Assembly: GCA_905221615.1 (NCBI GenBank)
Contig: CAJNDT010001236.1
Coordinates: 987,670 to 1,051,669, forward strand
Reading direction: 5' to 3'
DNA from: Symbiodinium sp. CCMP2592
Lineage: Eukaryota > Sar > Dinophyceae > Suessiales > Symbiodiniaceae
Length of the DNA: 64,000 nucleotides
The notes under the pieces are model-generated. The model made no database searches. It worked only from the letters and a program-made list of their open reading frames with translations, and was not told the DNA's origin. The position numbers and the translations under genes were made by a program. Of this stretch, positions 1-10,031 are shown one piece after another (position 1 is the stretch's first letter; every line of letters starts with the position of its first letter).

Positions 1-645
1 CAACCTGAGGACTTGTCATGGGAGGAGTGGCAGGAAGGAGCCTCGCAGACAAGACGCCGCTTGAGCGTCTCCACCTGAGGCTTCGGCTCTTTCCGACTGA
101 ATGTAGGTCTTAGTGCGTTCAGCAGTGCGATCCCGCACAAGGAGGATACAACGTTGTCCTCTGCCAGCTTGGGCCGTGCGGATTTGTTTCGTGTTCATGT
201 AGGTTCACAGTCCGGAGCCCTGAGTTCCTGCTCAGATGTTCTCATATGTCTAAACCCTTTCTTGAGCCCTAATCCCTATGTAAACCCAGATGTCGAGACC
301 CGAACCCCTTTCTGCTTTCGGGTGTACTGCTCATATCAAACCCCAGGGTCCGAGTGCATACTCAGAATCTACTTTAGTTTATTCAGTCGAGTAGGCAACG
401 GAGAAGAACCGACAATGGCAACTGGCCATTTTCTTCTTTTCAGAAATGCGTGTGTGTGTGTGTGTGCGCAGTTGCAGTTGGTTTCTATACTCACGTTTTT
501 TGAAAAGTTATAGAGCTGTAAAGCACAGCAGAATGAGGGTCAGGTATTTTGCAGGGCGCAAGGGTTCGGGTTTGGTGTCCATTCACAGCCCAAGAGGCCC
601 AAGTGTCTTCTACCGAGCTTCCCTGAGGGAAGTTCTTGCTGTTCC
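1..645. other. Unique left flank of the tandem array
   Basis: This stretch has no counterpart in front of the second or third tandem unit, so it lies outside the array. It holds a short GT microsatellite at about 447-468 ending in GCAG, which could act as a splice acceptor. Open frames here are short and overlap on both strands, and none has protein-like composition. I see no recognisable gene. Confidence 0.6.
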
Positions 646-790
646 AGTGAGTACAACATGGGAGCTCAACACTGCCAGGATCCATTTTTCATTCAACGCT
701 TTCAGCGTTGAAGGTTAGGGAAACGAATTTGCCATGTTCTCGCGATCTTAAGGTCTGCGATTGCTGATGTTGTCACTCTCGACATGTACT

Positions 791-808
791 TGCTCTCTCT
801 CTCTCTCT

Positions 809-853
<45 letters not shown>
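791..853. repeat. CT dinucleotide microsatellite (unit 1)
   Basis: This is an almost pure CT run with one short TTT interruption. Its counterparts are at about 15689-15750 in unit 2 and about 29369-29440 in unit 3, with different lengths and interruptions. The Ser/Leu-only or Arg/Glu-only open frames across it are artefacts. Confidence 0.95.
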
Positions 854-857
<4 letters not shown>

Positions 858-1269
858 CCTCTCCCTCTCCCACACCCCCAAGCCTCAACCCCAGCCCCAA
901 ATGCAAGCCCTCAACCCCAAGCCACGCACTCCTGGATCCCAATACTCTAACCCTGAACCCAGCCCTGAACCCTAATGATGTCTATACCCTGAGCTCTCGA
1001 CCCTTAACCATCAACTCCAGGATGCCCAGTAGTACCCTTATTCCCTTTTTGTAGTCCTAGGTTCCTTATAAAGTTACCCAATACCAACAAGAGAGGCCTT
1101 TTTTATTCCTGGGTTACTGGGTATCCTAGTCTTGATGAACCCTAAACGCTAAACCCGAAACCCTGAACCCGAAACTTCGACCCTCCTAAAACCCTGAGGT
1201 GCAGACTATAAAACGCCTAAAGCATGGACCCGAAACCCATGGATCCTGGCTTGGACGAGCTGCCCATCC

Positions 1270-1364
1270 TATAGTCTCCATTGTAGTTCCTTTTTTGGTT
1301 TAACCAATTCTATATTAGGGATCCTATAAGGTAACCCCAAAAAGGAACTACAATGGAGACTATA
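1270..1364. mobile_element. Short inverted-repeat element, family B
   Basis: Terminal inverted repeats of about 26 bp begin TATAGTCTCCATTGTAGTTC and end with the reverse complement, around a 40-bp centre. The length is about 95 bp and there is no coding capacity, which is MITE-like. Further copies are at 6759-7051 (two copies), in the matching places of units 2 and 3, and at about 47562-47659. The TATA ends suggest a TA target site, but no empty site is visible in this window. Confidence 0.8.
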
Positions 1365-1470
1365 GGGTCAACTTGCCGAAGATCGGTTCGAAAAAACGTC
1401 CGAAGCACGGGTAGAGGGTTTCGGAATGTTTCGGGTTGAAGGCGAGCTTCAATGAGTACGGGCTTATATG

Positions 1471-1539
1471 GCTGGTTGTCAAAATTATGGTCCCTTTTGG
1501 GGTGGCCTAAATATTAGGTGCCGTACTATAATAGGGACC
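1471..1539. mobile_element. Truncated inverted-repeat element, family D (unit 1)
   Basis: Only the left part (GCTGGTTGTCAAAATTATGG onward) is present. Units 2 and 3 have the complete 100-bp element at 16361-16460 and 30093-30192, ending in the inverted TTTTGACAACC and flanked on both sides by ATATG. Unit 1 has lost the right end together with the second ATATG. Another complete relative is at about 49550-49635. Confidence 0.75.
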
Positions 1540-2413
1540 GGGTTTACACGTGATTTGGGGCATCATGTAAAGGTTCTCGAGAGCCCTGCACTTGTTGTGA
1601 TGTCAGAGAGATTCCTGGAACTCAGAGGGCTTCCTCCTTCTTATACAACCATACCTGGACCCCAAAAGTATGTAGAATAATAGCCTTTTATAGGCTTTGG
1701 GCCATTAAGTTATTTACGTTTGGGGGTCTAGGTAGAGGTTTCCTTGAGGATGTGAGGAACCAGGCTCAGGCATTGATTGTGGGTCTGGGATGGGAATTCT
1801 CTAGGTCGTAATTGGGCGATCTGTTAATACTCCGTCCTGTGTTCAGGGTTAAGAGTTTAGGGCTTAGGGCATATGTGGTGCCTCATCCGAGGATCTTGTT
1901 GTTGAGGGTTTTGTGGTTTCTGAGCCTCACCTCCTATGGTGGACTTGTACAGTTTAAGTCCACCTTGGAGGGCTGTGATTTCCGGGTAGGACGTCAAATC
2001 TTCCAAACTCCTTTAATCACGGAATAGATACCTTAAATCATGTTAAGGATCCCTGCTATAATCAGGGTTTAGGGTTTAGGGTTAAGGGTTTAGGGTTTAG
2101 GGTTTAGGGTCCCTAAACTCTTTAGTGAGAGGTTTGGGAAGATCTGGGAAGTCTGTGCCGCACAAGATATGTGTATGTGTAGTTGGACACTTCATCGGGT
2201 TTGGGCCGTGGCTGTGGGGTTTAGGGTTTAGGGATCAAGGTTTTGGGTCTAGGGATCAGGTTTTGGGGTTTAGGTGGCACTTCATCGGGGTTGGGCCGTC
2301 GCTAAATCAGGATTAGCTAGGTGGCGAGGACTCCGGAGGCTGCCAAACCATTACACCGGAACAGTAAACTCTCCGTAGTTCCCATAGTTCAGGTATTTGC
2401 TGATGCCCTAAAT

Positions 2414-2515
2414 GGAAGTTTCCGAAAATTAGGGGTACCTTAGTTTGGGGTCCTTATAATCAGGATCCTGCTACTTAGGGTACGATACAAGGGTCCTCGA
2501 TTTTCGGAAACTCCC
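2414..2515. mobile_element. Inverted-repeat element, family E
   Basis: The termini are GGAAGTTTCCGAAAATTAGG and the inverse TTTTCGGAAACTCCC, with AAAT directly repeated on both sides (2410-2413 and 2516-2519). It is about 102 bp and non-coding, and is present in all three units (counterparts near 17335-17437 and 31065-31167). Other family E copies are at 2975-3077, 11104-11208, about 4547-4615, about 7248-7345 and about 46097-46204. Confidence 0.8.
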
Positions 2516-2789
2516 AAATCAAGAACTCTGAACCTTCGGCCCAAAGTCCTTATCGAAACCTTTACGGACTCGGGTTTAGGGTTTAGGGTTTTAGGATTTA
2601 TAGTAGAAGCCAGAAAGATGGAACATCCTTAGCCTCATGTGCATAAAGTAAAGTAGAGGGAATCCCAGCATGATTCATCCTAAAGCTCTGGAAGCTAGAG
2701 TTGAGTAGCGAAATCAGGTCCAAGATCCCTGAATTCAAGGATTAAACAATGAGTCTTTTTTGTGGGAGCCTGCTTCTTATAGTTAAAGG

Positions 2790-2888
2790 TAGAAGCCGGA
2801 AAGTTGGAATATGGTTATCCTAACCCTTCTATGGTAAATTATAGGGTATCCTACCATGAAACCAGATTCCAACTTTCTGGAGTTCCCT
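2790..2888. mobile_element. Inverted-repeat element, family C, private to unit 1
   Basis: A 99-bp insertion sits between direct repeats TTAAAGG (2783-2789 and 2889-2895). Units 2 and 3 have the empty site GTTAAAGGATATG at the same place. The termini are TAGAAGCCGGAAAGTTGGAA and its imperfect inverse ending AACTTTCTGGAGTTCCCT. A closely matching copy lies in the opposite orientation at another site in unit 3 (about 37124-37223). Confidence 0.88.
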
Positions 2889-2974
2889 TTAAAGGATATG
2901 TGCAGTCATTTTGTGTGAATCGACTGTAATTGAAGGATCTCTAAGACTTTCCTTACCTAGCGGATCTGCTAAAT

Positions 2975-3077
2975 GGGACTTTCCGAAAATAGGGGACCCC
3001 TAATATAGTACCCTAAATAATAGGATCCCTATTATATGGACCCCCAAATAAGGTACCCCTGATTTTCGGAAACTCCC
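2975..3077. mobile_element. Inverted-repeat element, family E, private to unit 1
   Basis: A 103-bp insertion is flanked by AAAT (2971-2974 and 3078-3081). Units 2 and 3 carry the uninterrupted site CTGCTAAATCAGTTCC. The ends are GGGACTTTCCGAAAATAGGG and ATTTTCGGAAACTCCC. The empty sites give a direct reading of a 4-bp target duplication for this family. Confidence 0.88.
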
Positions 3078-4173
3078 AAATCAGTTCCTCCATGGGCCGA
3101 GGTGCAGGGTCTACCTTGTCTGGCCTTCCGGCACCGCGCCGGGATCTTGGTCTAACGTGTCCGTTCCTAGTCGAAGGTTTAGGGTTCCGGGTTTTCTAAT
3201 TCCCCTAAACCCTAAAGCCTTCAAAAAGTTTGGGATTTTGTGTTTTGGGATTAGGCTCTAGGGTTTCTATCGTGTTCGGAATGGGCGCTGTGGGCTTTCG
3301 GGTTAACTTCTTGTTGAAGGTTTGGGGGTCCTTGGTAGGAGGGGAGCTAGAGTTTAGGGGTTTAGAAATGAGCTAAACCGCCCGACCCTTACCCCTACAC
3401 CTAAACCCCTAAACCCTAAGCCTACACCCCAAACCCTAGACCCCTAAACCCGAAAACCTTACACTCTAAGCCCCTGCTTGGGATCTTTATGGTTTCGGGG
3501 CCCCTTCTAACAGAGATGCCAGAAATTTAGACCGGGATCAGGCACGGAGTCTGCTTCGGGGTTCGGGTGATTGCCCCTCCCTCAAGCCCCCAAACCTTGC
3601 TTTGTAGGGTTATACTTATAATGGTTTCGTTATATTTATTCTGGAAGCTTTTGGTTTTCGGTGTTTAAGGTAAACGCTGAACCAGGTTTACACGTTCAAG
3701 GGTGAGTTTCGAGGTTTGTGCCGCCAACTAAATGAGTGACCGTCAGCCGCTCTGGGTTTATAAAACGTCAAACCCTCGAGCATACACGGTAAAACCACAA
3801 ACTTGTAATCCTCCAAAGCCGGCCACACTTGAAAGGCCTGCGTTGTTCCCTAAAAATTTAAACCCTTGAACCCTCAACTGAAGGGAGTGGATGAGACCTG
3901 ACATGCCTCGAGGTCTAGAAGGCTTCGGGCTTGAAGCTTTTTGGGCTTGAGGCCTCTGGCGTCGGGCAACGGGGTTTAGGGGTGACTGTTTAGGGTTTAG
4001 GGCTTAGGGTTTAGACTTTCAGGTTAGGGGTTAAGGTTCCGGGCTGACTGCGTGTCAGCGCCAACCCGCCAGAACATGCAGGTTTCGGGCTTTAGTAGTT
4101 GAGCGCGGCTCGGGGCGAGTTGGCGATTTTTGCTTCCTGTCATCGAAGTGGAGGATTTGGGGTGCAGCTGGGT

Positions 4174-4286
4174 TACCCAGAGAGCCCAATACCCCCTTAA
4201 TTAAGGAATATGGCTTAAATCATAATATGAAGCCCTATATAATTTAAGCCATATTCCTTAATTAAGGGGTTTTGGGCTCTCTGGGT
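4174..4286. mobile_element. Long-armed inverted repeat, family F (unit 1)
   Basis: Two arms of about 45-50 bp, nearly perfect inverses (TACCCAGAGAGCCCAATACC outward, with TTAATTAAGGAATAT inside), surround a short centre containing CATAATATGAAGCC. The same 113-bp structure is at 18935-19047 and 32655-32767. It could be a MITE or fold as a strong hairpin. I see no empty site. Confidence 0.75.
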
Positions 4287-5145
4287 ACGGGGCAAAGCGG
4301 TTTGGGACTCCTGACATGTACCCTCATATAGTAGAGACTTAGGCTTCAAAAGTACCTAAATAGGGACCTTTCAGGGCATAAGTATCTATGTACTATAAAG
4401 GTACATGGATCCTTTGGGAATGGTGTGTTGCAGTTTACCGAAGTCCCTGCACCTGCGGCGTGGAATCTGCACAGAAGGGGCGGGAGCGGCTGACACAATC
4501 TCGATAGCTATCCGCCCTACAACTTTTAGGGCTGTAATTTGAAGATGGGAGTTTCCGAACATAGGGGACCCTACTATAGTACCCAAAGTAAGGTCCCCCC
4601 CTGTTTGTGGAACCTCCCAGGTGTATGTTAGATTATGGAGGTCCGACCTGTATTATAGCCGATGACAGACTGAGGCTTTGGGCCATCGAGCCGCCTCAGG
4701 TGGCTTTGTCGAAGAAGCTCATTTGCGGCAGGCGTGTTCGAGACATTCGTGGCCAAAAAACCCTATAAACCCTTGAAGGGAACCCTAAAGGAACCCTTCA
4801 AAGGGAGCCCTTAAAGTTTTGGGTTCAGGGCTTCTCGGTTTTTTCAAGTGTGAGCGTTTTATTTTGTGCTGCTTGGACGTGGCGGTTCAGAGCTCTAGGC
4901 AAAAGGGATCGCAGGGTTCAGGGAGCAGGGCAGGTTGGAGTTCTGTGTATTGAATGGCTTTTCAGTCGGTTGTAGGACATCGGCAGTGCTGAGTAAGAAG
5001 GGTTTGGGGATGCCGGGTTTAGGGTTTGGGGTTTAGGGCTTAAGGATTAGAGTTTAGGGTTTGGGGATTCGTGGCGTTGAGGTTAAAAAAAGGTATTCGC
5101 GGGTTTTTGGATACTGGGCCTTAGAGGTCTACAACTCAGGCTCTA

Positions 5146-5277
5146 CTTGGAGGGTCGGGGGACTTAGTAAATAGTTATTTTAGAGACTTATAAGTACCAC
5201 AACCCCAATTAGGGTCCCTTTTAGGGTACTTATAAGTCTACTTACTACCTACTTACTAAGTCCCCCGACCCTCCAAG
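5146..5277. mobile_element. TA-target inverted-repeat element, family A, private to unit 1
   Basis: A 132-bp insertion is bounded by TA on both sides (5144-5145 and 5278-5279). Units 2 and 3 have the uninterrupted CTCTATGGATTTAG. The termini are CTTGGAGGGTCGGGGGACTT and the inverse AAGTCCCCCGACCCTCCAAG. TA duplication with inverted ends is typical of Tc1/mariner/pogo-type MITEs. The same family sits inside the coding region of the NTF2-like genes (11565-11786 and counterparts). Confidence 0.92.
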
Positions 5278-6208
5278 TATGGATTTAGTTAGGCTATACT
5301 ACTCTACTACTATACTACGGTTCTGCTCTACTCCCATACTACGATACTATTATACGACTATACTAAGCACTTAATCAAGGCATGCGTCGCCGTGGTTTGA
5401 GGATTCAGCTTATATTGGAGCTTCACAGCTGAGGTTCAGGTACATGCAGTGAGTCGTGCGGTTTAGGGTTTAGGGTGTAGGCTAGGGTCTTGAAAGCAAA
5501 AGTTAGCTAGGAAATGCCTATCACGATTTAGTGGACGTGCTTTGCTCTTAAGAAGAGTGTTTGCTTCATGAGCATCATCGAATCTCCGTGACGCGGTGTT
5601 TCGTGTCTCCTAAATGCTAAACCCAAACCCCCAAACCCCTAAGTCCTAAACCTTATTGCCTGGTCTGCGAAGCCCCACTACCCTCACCCACCCCGTCCTA
5701 CACACCCACCTGGTTTTGGGAACGGGCTCTTTAGGGTGAGACCCCCCGACCCCTCCCAGAATCGTCCACGGCAAGGTGTTCGTGGACCACGACAGATCTC
5801 AACACGTGGAACCGGCATGTGAGCACTCAGGCTTTCCGAAAACCCCTACACCTAGATCCTAAACTAACCCCTAAACCCCTAAACTCTTAAATCAAGCCTC
5901 TAAACCCGAACCCCTAAACTCCTAAATCCAGCCTCTAAACCCTAACCCCTAAACCCCTGAACTCCTAAATCAAGCCTGTAAACGCTAACCCCTAAACGCC
6001 TAACATTTCCCAAGTTATTAAGGCTCTATATAAGGAAGTCATGTTAGGGAACCCCCAAAAGGTAATTAGGTCTCATAGGGTCCATGTAGGGTTTAGGGTA
6101 ACCTGAGTGTCCCCTGTGGGTTTAGGGCTGTGCCTTATGGCTTGGATTTAGGCTTGACTATGTGTCCATCACGTACCAGTATTGAGACGTTGCCTTGAAC
6201 TAAAGCCC

Positions 6209-6316
6209 CAAGGGTCCAAGTACCCTATTATCATGCACTGCCCAAAATCCTAACCTACATAACTACTATCCTAAAACCGAGCACCTGATTATTGGGTCCT
6301 CTGGACCCTTGGGGCT
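6209..6316. mobile_element. Inverted-repeat element, family G
   Basis: The short termini CCCAAGGGTCCA and TGGACCCTTGGGG surround about 85 bp containing AAAATCCTAACCTACATAAC. It is present in all three units (about 20806-20912 and 34553-34672). A relative at about 47295-47397 shares both ends and the centre. This is a MITE-like, non-coding element. Confidence 0.7.
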
Positions 6317-6758
6317 AAAGTGGTTACTATCAAGGTGCCTTCGAGTTTCAGGGTTCGGGTGCTTTTGGGTCTAACTACAGACTTTGCTCCGAGGATACTT
6401 ACCAGACCTTTTGGGAGGATCCCCAAAGTAGATCCCTCAAAAGGATTCCTATAAAGTACCCTTTAGTACCTGGAGGGTCCATATATACTACAACTAATGA
6501 ATTTGTCCCCAGAACCGTAGAAGGGATGGTCTTTTGGGACCTAATTCCAGAATGGTAGCATATATGGAGTATAGGGTCCCAACTTGGGGGATCTATCTTC
6601 TAGGACCTTGCGGGGGTCTGGGTTATGACCTATAATCATTAATTACTCTACGTAGGCTCTCGGAACCCATACATGCTGAGTATGTTTGGGAGAGGGGACC
6701 CCAAATAACTTACCTTTTCAAGGACGTATACAAGGAAATCCAAATGAGGCACCGTGCC

Positions 6759-7051
6759 TACAGTCTCCATTCCAGTTCTTTGTTTGGGTTACCTTATAGG
6801 GTCATAGATATGGCTAAACCAAAAAAGAACTACCACGGAGACTATATAGTAGAAGCCAGAAAGTTGGAGCATCATTCTCCTCATGCCCGCAAGGTAAACT
6901 ATAAGGGATCCTAGCACGAATCCTCCTAAAGCCACAACTTTCTGGCTTCTACTATATATAGTCTCCAGTGTAGTTCCTTTTTCGGTTTAACCATATCTAT
7001 ATGGAGGATCCTATAAGGTAACCCAAAAAAGGAACTACAATGGAGACTATA
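6759..7051. mobile_element. B-C-B cluster of three inverted-repeat elements (unit 1)
   Basis: A degenerate family B element (6759-6846), a family C element (about 6845-6956; ends TAGAAGCCAGAAAGTTGG and CAACTTTCTGGCTTCTA) and a second family B element (6957-7051) stand end to end, joined by TATA. The arrangement is the same at 21288-21578 and 35105-35395, so it predates the segmental duplication. Confidence 0.8.
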
Positions 7052-7690
7052 GGTATACTCTAAACAGGAAGGTTGGAGCTGGGGCTATGTCGAGCCCTTT
7101 TTCAGGGTTTTTGGGGGCCGAGATCCCTGTAGCTTTGTGGGGTTTAGGGTTTAGTTGGTTTTGGGGTTTAGGGTTTAGGGTTCTTCACACAGCGTCTGTT
7201 TCGAGGGAGTTGTGGTAGGGCATGGGCAGTATGTCAATGTGATCAAGGTCAAGTTTCCGAAAATTAGGGGTAATTACCTTATTTTGATGATAAGGATCCT
7301 CTTATTTAGGGCTATATTAGGGTCCCCTATTTTCGGAGTTTCCCAACTGAAGAGGCATAGTTGTGCGACGAAGCATGTAGCTACTTCCAGGAGCGGCAGC
7401 GAAACCCGAAGCCCCATCTCCTACTCTCCAAAACTCTGAAAGCCCTAAACCCTAAACCCCTAAAACCTAAACCCTTATGTAAACCCCAAACCCTAAACTC
7501 CTAAACCCTAAACCCCTAAACCCTCAACCGTATAGACCCTAAACCCTAGTCTGAACCTGAAGCCCTTAAGCCCACCGCTAGCCCTGTAGCCAAGCCCCAA
7601 GTCGGTATTCCAGGCCGAACGGCGATCTTTGCTGTTGCTGCTGCTCCTTGGCTTTTCAGACGTAGGGTTTACGATTTCAGTGCTTTCGGT

Positions 7691-7784
7691 TGATGATATA
7701 ATTCCTGCATTACCTTAAGGGCCCTAAACTATGAGAGTCATGGCATTTTCCTTATTATGGGTAATGCCGGATTTATATCATCAG
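7691..7784. mobile_element. Inverted-repeat element, family H
   Basis: The termini TGATGATATAATTCCTGCAT and the inverse ending GGATTTATATCATCA bound about 94 bp. Unit 2 has it at about 22211-22304, while unit 3 keeps only the left third before a recombination junction at about 36055. Better preserved copies are at about 44975-45068 and 46672-46765. In the 3' flank of the unit genes only a right-end remnant remains (about 13595-13612). Confidence 0.7.
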
Positions 7785-8106
7785 CCGTTTTCCTTGGCTT
7801 TCGGGAGTTGTATATAGGGTTTTACGATTTCAGTGCTTTTCAGTGTTCCAGAATTCTCTGAGAGGAAGGTCCGGATTTGGGGGATCAGGGCTTAATGTGG
7901 TAAGGCTCTTCGGGCGGCGGTAGCGATGTACCAAAGCCATAAAGTTCAGGGTTTTGTTTCTTCAGGATTTCTGACTGAAAGTCGAAGTAATCGAACAGCC
8001 GTGGTTTAGAGGGCCACAGACCTAAACCCTAAACCCTAAGCCTCTCTACCTATAGTAATTTAAACCTTAATGGCTTCGTGGTCACTTGACGTTTTCAGCT
8101 GATCAC

Positions 8107-8358
8107 CTTGATCAATCTTCGCGGTCACTTGATCAATCTTCGTGGTCACTTGATCAATCTCCGTGGTCACTTGATCAATCTTCGTGGTCACTTGATCAAT
8201 CTTCGTGGTCACTTTATCAATCTTCGTGGTCACTTGATCAATCTTCGTGGTCACTTGATCAATCTTCGTGGTCACTTGATCAATCTTCGTGGTCACTTGA
8301 TCAATCTTCGTGGTCACTTGATCAATCTTCGTGGTCACTTGATCAATCTTCGTGGTCA
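8107..8358. repeat. 21-bp minisatellite, 12 copies (unit 1 only)
   Basis: There are twelve consecutive 21-bp units of the type CTTGATCAATCTTCGTGGTC plus A, each with the palindrome TTGATCAA. The period is a multiple of three, so several frames stay open on both strands, giving seven-residue peptide repeats (for example TTKIDQV on the minus strand). There is no initiation context and no counterpart in units 2 or 3, so I treat it as non-coding satellite. Confidence 0.93.
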
Positions 8359-8359
8359 C

Positions 8360-9796
8360 TAGGGTTTAGGCCCTAGGGTTTAGGGTTTAGGGCCTAGGGT
8401 TTAGGGTTTAGGGCCTAGGGTTTAGGCCCTCGGGTTTAGGGCCTAGGGTTTAGGCCCTCGGGTTTAGGGCCTAGGGTTTAGGCCCTGGGGTTTAGGCCCT
8501 AGGGTTTAGGCCCTAGGGTTTATAGAAATTGTATAGGGTTTGGGTCCGGAGTTTTGGTGGGTTTTGGGGGGTTTTGCCGGGTTTTGGGTTTTGCTTTTGC
8601 ATTTTGGTTTCTGGGATTTGGGGAACGGTTTTGTCTTTGCTTCGCTTTTAGTGGAGGGGCAGGGAGGGGGGCAGAGGCGGCCACCACGCGGCTATACACA
8701 AATTGTGGCCAGGGGGAGGGGCGACGACAAGGGGCAAGGAACGGGGGCGGGTGCGAGGGCGGGGGCGGGGGGCACGGGGGCTACGTGTGATTGCATACCA
8801 AAGAAGGTGTGGGTTGGGTTGGGTGTGGGGGCGGGCGAGGGTGGGGGAGGGCACGGGCAGGGGCAGGGGCGGGGAAGGGGAGGGGCAGGGCAGAAAAGGG
8901 GGGCAAAGAACGGGGCGGGGCTGGTGCGTGGGGTGTGGGAAGCGGGGAGTGGGGGGGGAGGGATGGGGGGGCGGGTGTGGCGGGGAGGGGGGCATCATGC
9001 GTGTGATTGCATACTAAAGAAGGTGAAAGTTTTGGGCGAAGGTTTTGAGCGAACGTTTTGGGAGGGTTTTGTTTTTTGACTTGAAGTTTTCGTTTTGGGA
9101 GTTGCGGGCTGGGGGCCGAGCTGGGGCTGGGCGGGTCGGCTGCTGGGCTGGGCTGCTGTGGCTGGCTTAGGCTGGATTTTGGTTGGACACGTTTAATGAA
9201 AATTTGAAACTAATGCAAGTGCAGTTCGAAACGAAAATCACACAATTTCTATTTATCCTGCTCTTGAGGGTTTAGGGCCTAGGGTTTAGGCCCTAGGGTT
9301 TAGGGTTTAGGGCCTAGGGTTTAGGCCCTAGGGTTTTGGGCCTAGAATTTAGGCCCTATGGTTTAGGGTTCAGGGCCTAGGGTTTAGGCCCTAGGGTTTA
9401 GGGTTTAGGGCCCTAGGGTTTAAGGTTCAGGGCCTAGGGTTTATAGGGTTGGCCCTGGGGTTTAGGCCCTAGGGTTTAGGGCCGGGTTTAGGCCCTAGGG
9501 TTTAGGGTTTAGGGCCTAGGGTTTAGACCCTAGGGTTTAGGGTTTAGGGCCTAGGGTTTAGGCCCTAGGGTTTAGGGTGCAGGGTTTAGGGTTTAGGCCC
9601 TAAATTTTAGGGTTTAGGGCCTAGGGTTTAGGCCCCTAGGGTTTAGCGCCTAGGGTTTAGGGCCTAGGGTTTCCGCCCTAGGGTTTAGGGCCTAGGGTTT
9701 AGGCCCTAGGGTTTAGGGCCTAGGGTTTAGGCCGTAGGGTTTAGGGCCTAGGGTTTAGGCCCTAGGCTTTAGCGCCTAGGGTTTACTGTAGGGCGT
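8360..9796. repeat. GGGTTTAGGCCCTA repeat block with G-rich core (unit 1)
   Basis: Positions 8360-8525 and about 9267-9785 consist of variants of GGGTTTAGGGCCTAGGGTTT, a telomere-type heptamer combined with the palindrome TAGGCCTA/TAGGGCCCTA. Between them, 8640-9010 is extremely G-rich on the + strand, with many GGGG runs and two copies of a TGTGATTGCATAC sequence (about 8784 and 9000). The long Gly/Arg/Pro open frames there are compositional. The right-hand part of the block (from about 9625) recurs in unit 3 at 36055-36225; unit 2 lacks it. Confidence 0.85.
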
Positions 9797-10031
9797 ATTC
9801 TGCAAGAGGTTTTCCTTCCTAACGCCCCAATAAGCGAAACAATTCTGCAAGAGGTTTTCCTTCCTGACGCACCAATAAGCGAAACAATTCTGCAAGAGGT
9901 TTTCCTTCCTAACGCCCCAATAAGCGAAACAATTCTGCAAGAGTTTTTCCTTCTTAAAGCTCCAATAAGCGAAGCAATTCTGCCAGAGATTTTACTTCCT
10001 AACGCCCCAATAAGCGAAACAATTCTGCAAG
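9797..10031. repeat. 45-bp tandem repeat, about five copies (unit 1)
   Basis: The unit begins ATTCTGCAAGAGGTTTTCCT and continues with a CCAATAAGCGAAAC segment; the spacing is exactly 45 bp, with drift in the fourth and fifth copies. The repeats are contiguous without unique spacers, so this is not a CRISPR. It is present in unit 3 at 36229-36465 and absent from unit 2. Confidence 0.92.

Noticed and set aside
748..942. Arg/Glu-repeat or Ser/Leu-repeat proteins at the CT runs
   Set aside because: Direct translation of a dinucleotide microsatellite whose length and interruptions differ between units.
8060..8376. Repeat proteins TTKIDQV (minus) and DQSSWSL (plus)
   Set aside because: Several frames on both strands stay open only because the satellite period is 21; there is no start context and no conservation between units.
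8540..9079. Gly/Arg/Pro-rich proteins of 100-180 residues
   Set aside because: G-rich tract open in many frames on both strands; the block is missing from the other two units.
8360..9785. True telomere
   Set aside because: The heptamers are interrupted, mixed with GGCCTA palindromes, present in both orientations and flanked by unique sequence on both sides.
9797..10031. CRISPR-like array
   Set aside because: The 45-bp units are contiguous, without unique spacers, and the context is a eukaryotic nuclear genome.
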